DNA of 23,767 nucleotides from Thermodesulfovibrio sp. (GTDB lineage: Bacteria > Nitrospirota > Thermodesulfovibrionia > Thermodesulfovibrionales > Thermodesulfovibrionaceae). A model generated the notes under the pieces. The model was not told the DNA's origin. It searched no databases and worked only from the letters and a program-made list of their open reading frames with translations. Below are positions 21,168 through 23,767 of this stretch, piece by piece. The stretch is taken from the NCBI GenBank assembly GCA_026415995.1, contig JAOAGB010000052.1, positions 1 through 23,767 on the forward strand. The letters are read 5' to 3'. The position numbers and the translations under genes were made by a program. How positions within the stretch are numbered: the first letter of the stretch is position 1; the number at the start of each line of letters is the position of its first letter.

Positions 21168-23081
21168 TTATAAAAATATAGAAAAAATTAATCTTGCAAG
21201 AATTGAAAGGATTAACGCCATAGCTATACTTAAGGCTGTGATTAAGAAAGTCTTTTTAGCTCCCAATTCCCTTATTAATGCTCCCATAGTTCCCACGCAA
21301 GGAATGTAGAAAATTGTAAATATGGTAAAAACAATAAGTTGAATCTTTGTCATTACTGTGCTCAGGTTTGTAGTATCCATTGCTTGAAAAAGCATTATCA
21401 TTGAAAGCTCTTTTCTAAGTATACCAAATAGGAGCGTAATTCCTGTTTGTTCCGGTAAACCAAGAATCAAGTTTACAATAGGAGAGAATAGTTGATTTAA
21501 AAACATATCGAGCTTAAAGTATTCGAGCAAACTGAGGATTATACTGCTTATAACAAGGAGAGGCCAAGCAACAAGCATAAAATCCTTTAGCCTTAGCCAT
21601 GTTTTCATGAAGACATTTTTAAAAGTAGGAATTCTCAGTGGAGGGATTTCCATAATTAATCCTGGAGTGATTTCTGGAATGAATTTTGTAAGAATAGCCC
21701 CTAAAATCATGATTATAAAAATATTGAAAATATAAAGTCCTGCTGCTGCAAAACCTCCAATGTAAGCGCCAATGAGTCCGAATATTACAGTTGTTCTTGC
21801 TGCACAGGGCACAAAAATAGACAGTGTGGCAGTAATAAACCTGTCTCTTGGTGATTCCAGTATTCTTGTTGCCATTACTCCCGGAACATTGCAACCATAG
21901 GACACTATAAAGGGTAGAACACTTTTACCATGTAACCCAATTCTATGCATCACTGTATCCATTAGAAAAGCCATCCTTGGTAAATAACCGATATCTTCAA
22001 GTATGGTAAGTCCAATAAAAAAGGGAATTAAATATGGTATAGCAACGCCTAACCCTCCAGAAAATCCTTCAAGTAAACCTTTAAAGATAAAAAACATTAA
22101 AGAACCTTCGGTTACATACTGTGGAAGTTTCTGAATAATTAAGTCAAATTTATTAATAAGAGGTTCTTCAATAAATTTTCCTATCTCGAAGACAATGAAA
22201 AATATTCCAAAAAGTATAAAAAACAAAAGTGGATAACCAAGATATCTATTTGTAAGCAAGTCATCTATTTTTTCTCTTAAAGTCTTGTTAGGCTCTCCAA
22301 CCTTTGCAATTTCTTCAAAAATATTCATTGTTAGCGCATGTCTTTCAGATGAGATTACAGTATCAGCATGTCTGCCATGGGAGAGCTTTATTTCCTCTCT
22401 TACTTCGTTTATTTTGCTTAAAAATTCAGGATATATACTTATTTCTTCAAATAGCTCTGTATCTCCCTCTAATAATTTCACTGCAATATATCTTCTTGGT
22501 ATTTTAGGGAGAAATTCTGCTGGTATAATTCTCTCTATTTCATTTATTTTTTCCTCTATATCCTTGTGAAAATTCTGAATTTGAGGAATTAAATTTTTAT
22601 AAAAAGCTTCCTTGGCAGAGGTAAATATTCTGTCAAGTCCTATTCCTTTGTTGGCAATTGTCTCTATTACAGGAACACCAAAAATATTTGAAAGTTTTTC
22701 TAAGTTTATCTCAATTCCCTTTCTCCTTGCTTCGTCTATCATATTTAAGCAAATAACCATTGGAACTTGTAATTCTGTAAGCTGAAGAGTAAGCTCCAGA
22801 CTTCTTGATAGAGTAGAAGCATCTATTACATTTATTATCACATGAGCTTGTCCAGATAGAATAAACTTTCTTGATTCAAGTTCTGCTTTATCTATTGCTG
22901 TGAGAGAGTAAATGCCGGGAAGATCTACTATTTCAAAGGTTTCATCTGCTACGGTTACCTTACTTACAGTATAATGGACTGTTTGTCCTGGAAAATTCGC
23001 TGTTATAGTTTTATAACCGGCAATGCCATTAAAGAGGGTGCTTTTACCTGCATTAGGCTGCCCGATAAAGGCAATTTTCAT
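21168..23081 (-). CDS. feoB: Ferrous iron transporter FeoB
   Basis: A 637-residue protein for GTP-dependent Fe(II) import across the inner membrane. The N-terminal G domain has G1 GQPNAGKST (7-15), a G3 DLPG and a G4 NMID, followed by a helical GDI-like region to about 270. The membrane part has the two Gate regions: GCNVPGVMATRILESPRDR with the conserved cysteine of the FeoB core, and the second IPCVGTMGALIREL near the C-terminus. It is shorter than the 770-residue E. coli protein, mainly in loops. The ATG overlaps the feoA stop by four bases; no feoC-like gene follows. Confidence 0.96.
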   Translation of the reverse strand: MKIAFIGQPNAGKSTLFNGIAGYKTITANFPGQTVHYTVSKVTVADETFEIVDLPGIYSLTAIDKAELESRKFILSGQAHVIINVIDASTLSRSLELTLQLTELQVPMVICLNMIDEARRKGIEINLEKLSNIFGVPVIETIANKGIGLDRIFTSAKEAFYKNLIPQIQNFHKDIEEKINEIERIIPAEFLPKIPRRYIAVKLLEGDTELFEEISIYPEFLSKINEVREEIKLSHGRHADTVISSERHALTMNIFEEIAKVGEPNKTLREKIDDLLTNRYLGYPLLFFILFGIFFIVFEIGKFIEEPLINKFDLIIQKLPQYVTEGSLMFFIFKGLLEGFSGGLGVAIPYLIPFFIGLTILEDIGYLPRMAFLMDTVMHRIGLHGKSVLPFIVSYGCNVPGVMATRILESPRDRFITATLSIFVPCAARTTVIFGLIGAYIGGFAAAGLYIFNIFIIMILGAILTKFIPEITPGLIMEIPPLRIPTFKNVFMKTWLRLKDFMLVAWPLLVISSIILSLLEYFKLDMFLNQLFSPIVNLILGLPEQTGITLLFGILRKELSMIMLFQAMDTTNLSTVMTKIQLIVFTIFTIFYIPCVGTMGALIRELGAKKTFLITALSIAMALILSILARLIFSIFL

Positions 23082-23308
23082 TCGACTTCCTCAACCTCTA
23101 TCTTCGAGGCAACACCCTTACCTAATGCCACATCGTATCCGTTTACCTCTAAAAGAACAGGTCCTCCTAAGAAAGAACTTTTTTTTAAAGTTACAATATC
23201 ACCAATATGAATGCCTAAACATTGAAGATGTTGTCTAATACTTTTACCACCTGAGATTTTTAGAATTTTTACTTTTTTGCCATTATCTATATTCATTAAT
23301 GTTTTCAT
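23078..23308 (-). CDS. feoA: FeoA, SH3-like partner of FeoB
   Basis: A 76-residue cytoplasmic protein with the FeoA SH3-like barrel: VKILKISGGKSIRQHLQCLGIHIGDIVTLKKS, then GPVLLEVNGYDVALGKGVASKIEVEE. The G-x-GIHIGD and ALGKGVASKI blocks are typical. It is the first gene of the feoAB unit and overlaps feoB by four bases. The ribosome site is weak (TTAAGAT). Confidence 0.93.
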   Translation of the reverse strand: MKTLMNIDNGKKVKILKISGGKSIRQHLQCLGIHIGDIVTLKKSSFLGGPVLLEVNGYDVALGKGVASKIEVEEVE

Positions 23309-23338
23309 TTTTATCTTAAATTAAGAAAACTATTGTTA

Positions 23339-23368
23339 ATAATAAAACATTTTTATAACCTCTTGCAA
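23339..23368 (-). promoter_or_regulatory. Promoter of feoAB
   Basis: TTGCAA (23368-23363), an 18-base spacer and TATTAT (23344-23339) on the minus strand, about 30 bases before the feoA ATG. Its -35 is only 11 bases from the -35 of the divergent cydA promoter. Confidence 0.55.
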
Positions 23369-23379
23369 CAGAATAAGTA

Positions 23380-23408
23380 TTGACATTTTTTTTAAAAGTG
23401 GATAAAAT
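23380..23408 (+). promoter_or_regulatory. Promoter of cydA
   Basis: TTGACA (23380-23385), exactly 17 bases, TAAAAT (23403-23408); the start codon follows 30 bases later behind GGAGGGAGG. A near-consensus housekeeping promoter. Confidence 0.82.
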
Positions 23409-23438
23409 TAGTCAACAATAAAATTTTAGGAGGGAGGT

Positions 23439-23767
23439 ATGGATACGGTTTTATTAAGTAGGCTACAGTTTGCAATAACCGCCGCTTTTCATTTTGTCTT
23501 TGTCCCTCTCACACTTGGACTCTCCATACTAATTGCTTACATGGAAACAAAACATTTAAAAACCGGAGACAAAGATTACTTAAGGATGGCAAAGTTTTGG
23601 GGTAAACTTTTTATTATTAACTTTGCCTTAGGAGTTGTAACTGGAATTACTATGGAGTTTCAGTTTGGAATGAACTGGGCTGAGTATTCTCGCTATGTGG
23701 GTGACATTTTTGGCTCACCTCTTGCAATTGAAGCAACTGTTGCTTTCTTTCTTGAGTCAACCTTTCT
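23439..23767 (+). CDS. cydA: Cytochrome bd oxidase subunit I, N-terminal part
   Basis: Partial: 109 codons visible, cut by the window end. The protein is the quinol-oxidising, heme-bearing subunit of the cytochrome bd oxidase, which reduces O2 to water. H18 in FHFVFVPLTLG corresponds to the E. coli heme ligand H19. VVTGITMEFQFGMNWAEYS followed by VGDIFGSPLAIEATVAFFLES is the classical CydA signature, with the two conserved glutamates of the proton path and heme pocket in LAIEA and FLES. In an otherwise anaerobic-looking genome it most likely removes trace oxygen. The ribosome site is very strong. Divergent from feoAB. Confidence 0.96.
   Translation, partial: MDTVLLSRLQFAITAAFHFVFVPLTLGLSILIAYMETKHLKTGDKDYLRMAKFWGKLFIINFALGVVTGITMEFQFGMNWAEYSRYVGDIFGSPLAIEATVAFFLESTF

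Noticed and set aside
23334..23350. Rex- or FNR-like site before feoA (TTGTTAATAATAAAACA)
   Set aside because: Only one half resembles a Rex half-site and the dyad is imperfect; no TTGAT-N4-ATCAA FNR site is present.

Overview
This is an AT-rich window of about 24 kb, coding densely on the minus strand. The content suggests an anaerobic, probably thermophilic or sulfur-metabolising bacterium that copes with traces of oxygen; gene content and wording of the proteins remind me of Nitrospirota such as Thermodesulfovibrio, or of deltaproteobacterial sulfate reducers. That placement is inference from memory, not a database result. No rRNA, tRNA, CRISPR array or insertion sequence was seen, and no gap between genes exceeds 300 bases.

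Layout. (1) 1-987 (+): the C-terminal part of a fused TRAP transporter permease, ending at a bidirectional terminator. (2) 10921-997 (-): one long, tightly packed gene string. It begins with an Mrp/Mbh-type cation/proton antiporter set in the order E-F-G-MbhD-MbhE-B-C-D. It continues with a second MrpD-like subunit, two small membrane proteins (43 and 81 residues, the first not previously delimited by simple ORF length cut-offs) and a 600-residue NuoL/MrpA-like subunit. It ends with a soluble protein carrying the motifs of LCIB-type (theta/beta) carbonic anhydrases, a tandem universal stress protein and a small alpha/beta hydrolase. (3) 11020-13090: a CBS-domain protein, a GntR/UTRA regulator with a near-consensus promoter holding a palindrome in its spacer, and a divergent stand-alone receiver. 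(4) 15638-13095 (-): a phosphoenolpyruvate-synthase-like protein whose PEP/pyruvate barrel is replaced by an unrelated C-terminal part. (5) 17724-15755 (-): a TauE/SafE-type permease plus a bitopic partner, with a phased repeat array around its promoter and a strong terminator. (6) 20109-17857 a Cache-PAS histidine kinase and 21067-20135 an AEC-family carrier. (7) 23308-21168 (-): feoAB for ferrous iron uptake, divergent from the start of cydA, cytochrome bd oxidase subunit I (23439 onward, cut by the window edge).

The most interesting reading is that the Mrp-like operon, its extra NuoL-like subunit and the LCIB-like carbonic anhydrase form one system: an ion-gradient-coupled inorganic-carbon (CO2/bicarbonate) uptake or hydration device. 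It would be analogous to DabAB/MpsAB and to cyanobacterial NDH-1 with CupA/B, but built from different parts. Supporting observations are the shared operon, the loss of a normally conserved TM7 lysine in the NuoL-like protein, and the absence of any hydrogenase or other redox module beside the Mbh-like membrane arm. A second theme is start-site architecture: several genes have a TATAAT box 7-9 bases before the ATG and no Shine-Dalgarno sequence, which suggests leaderless transcripts.
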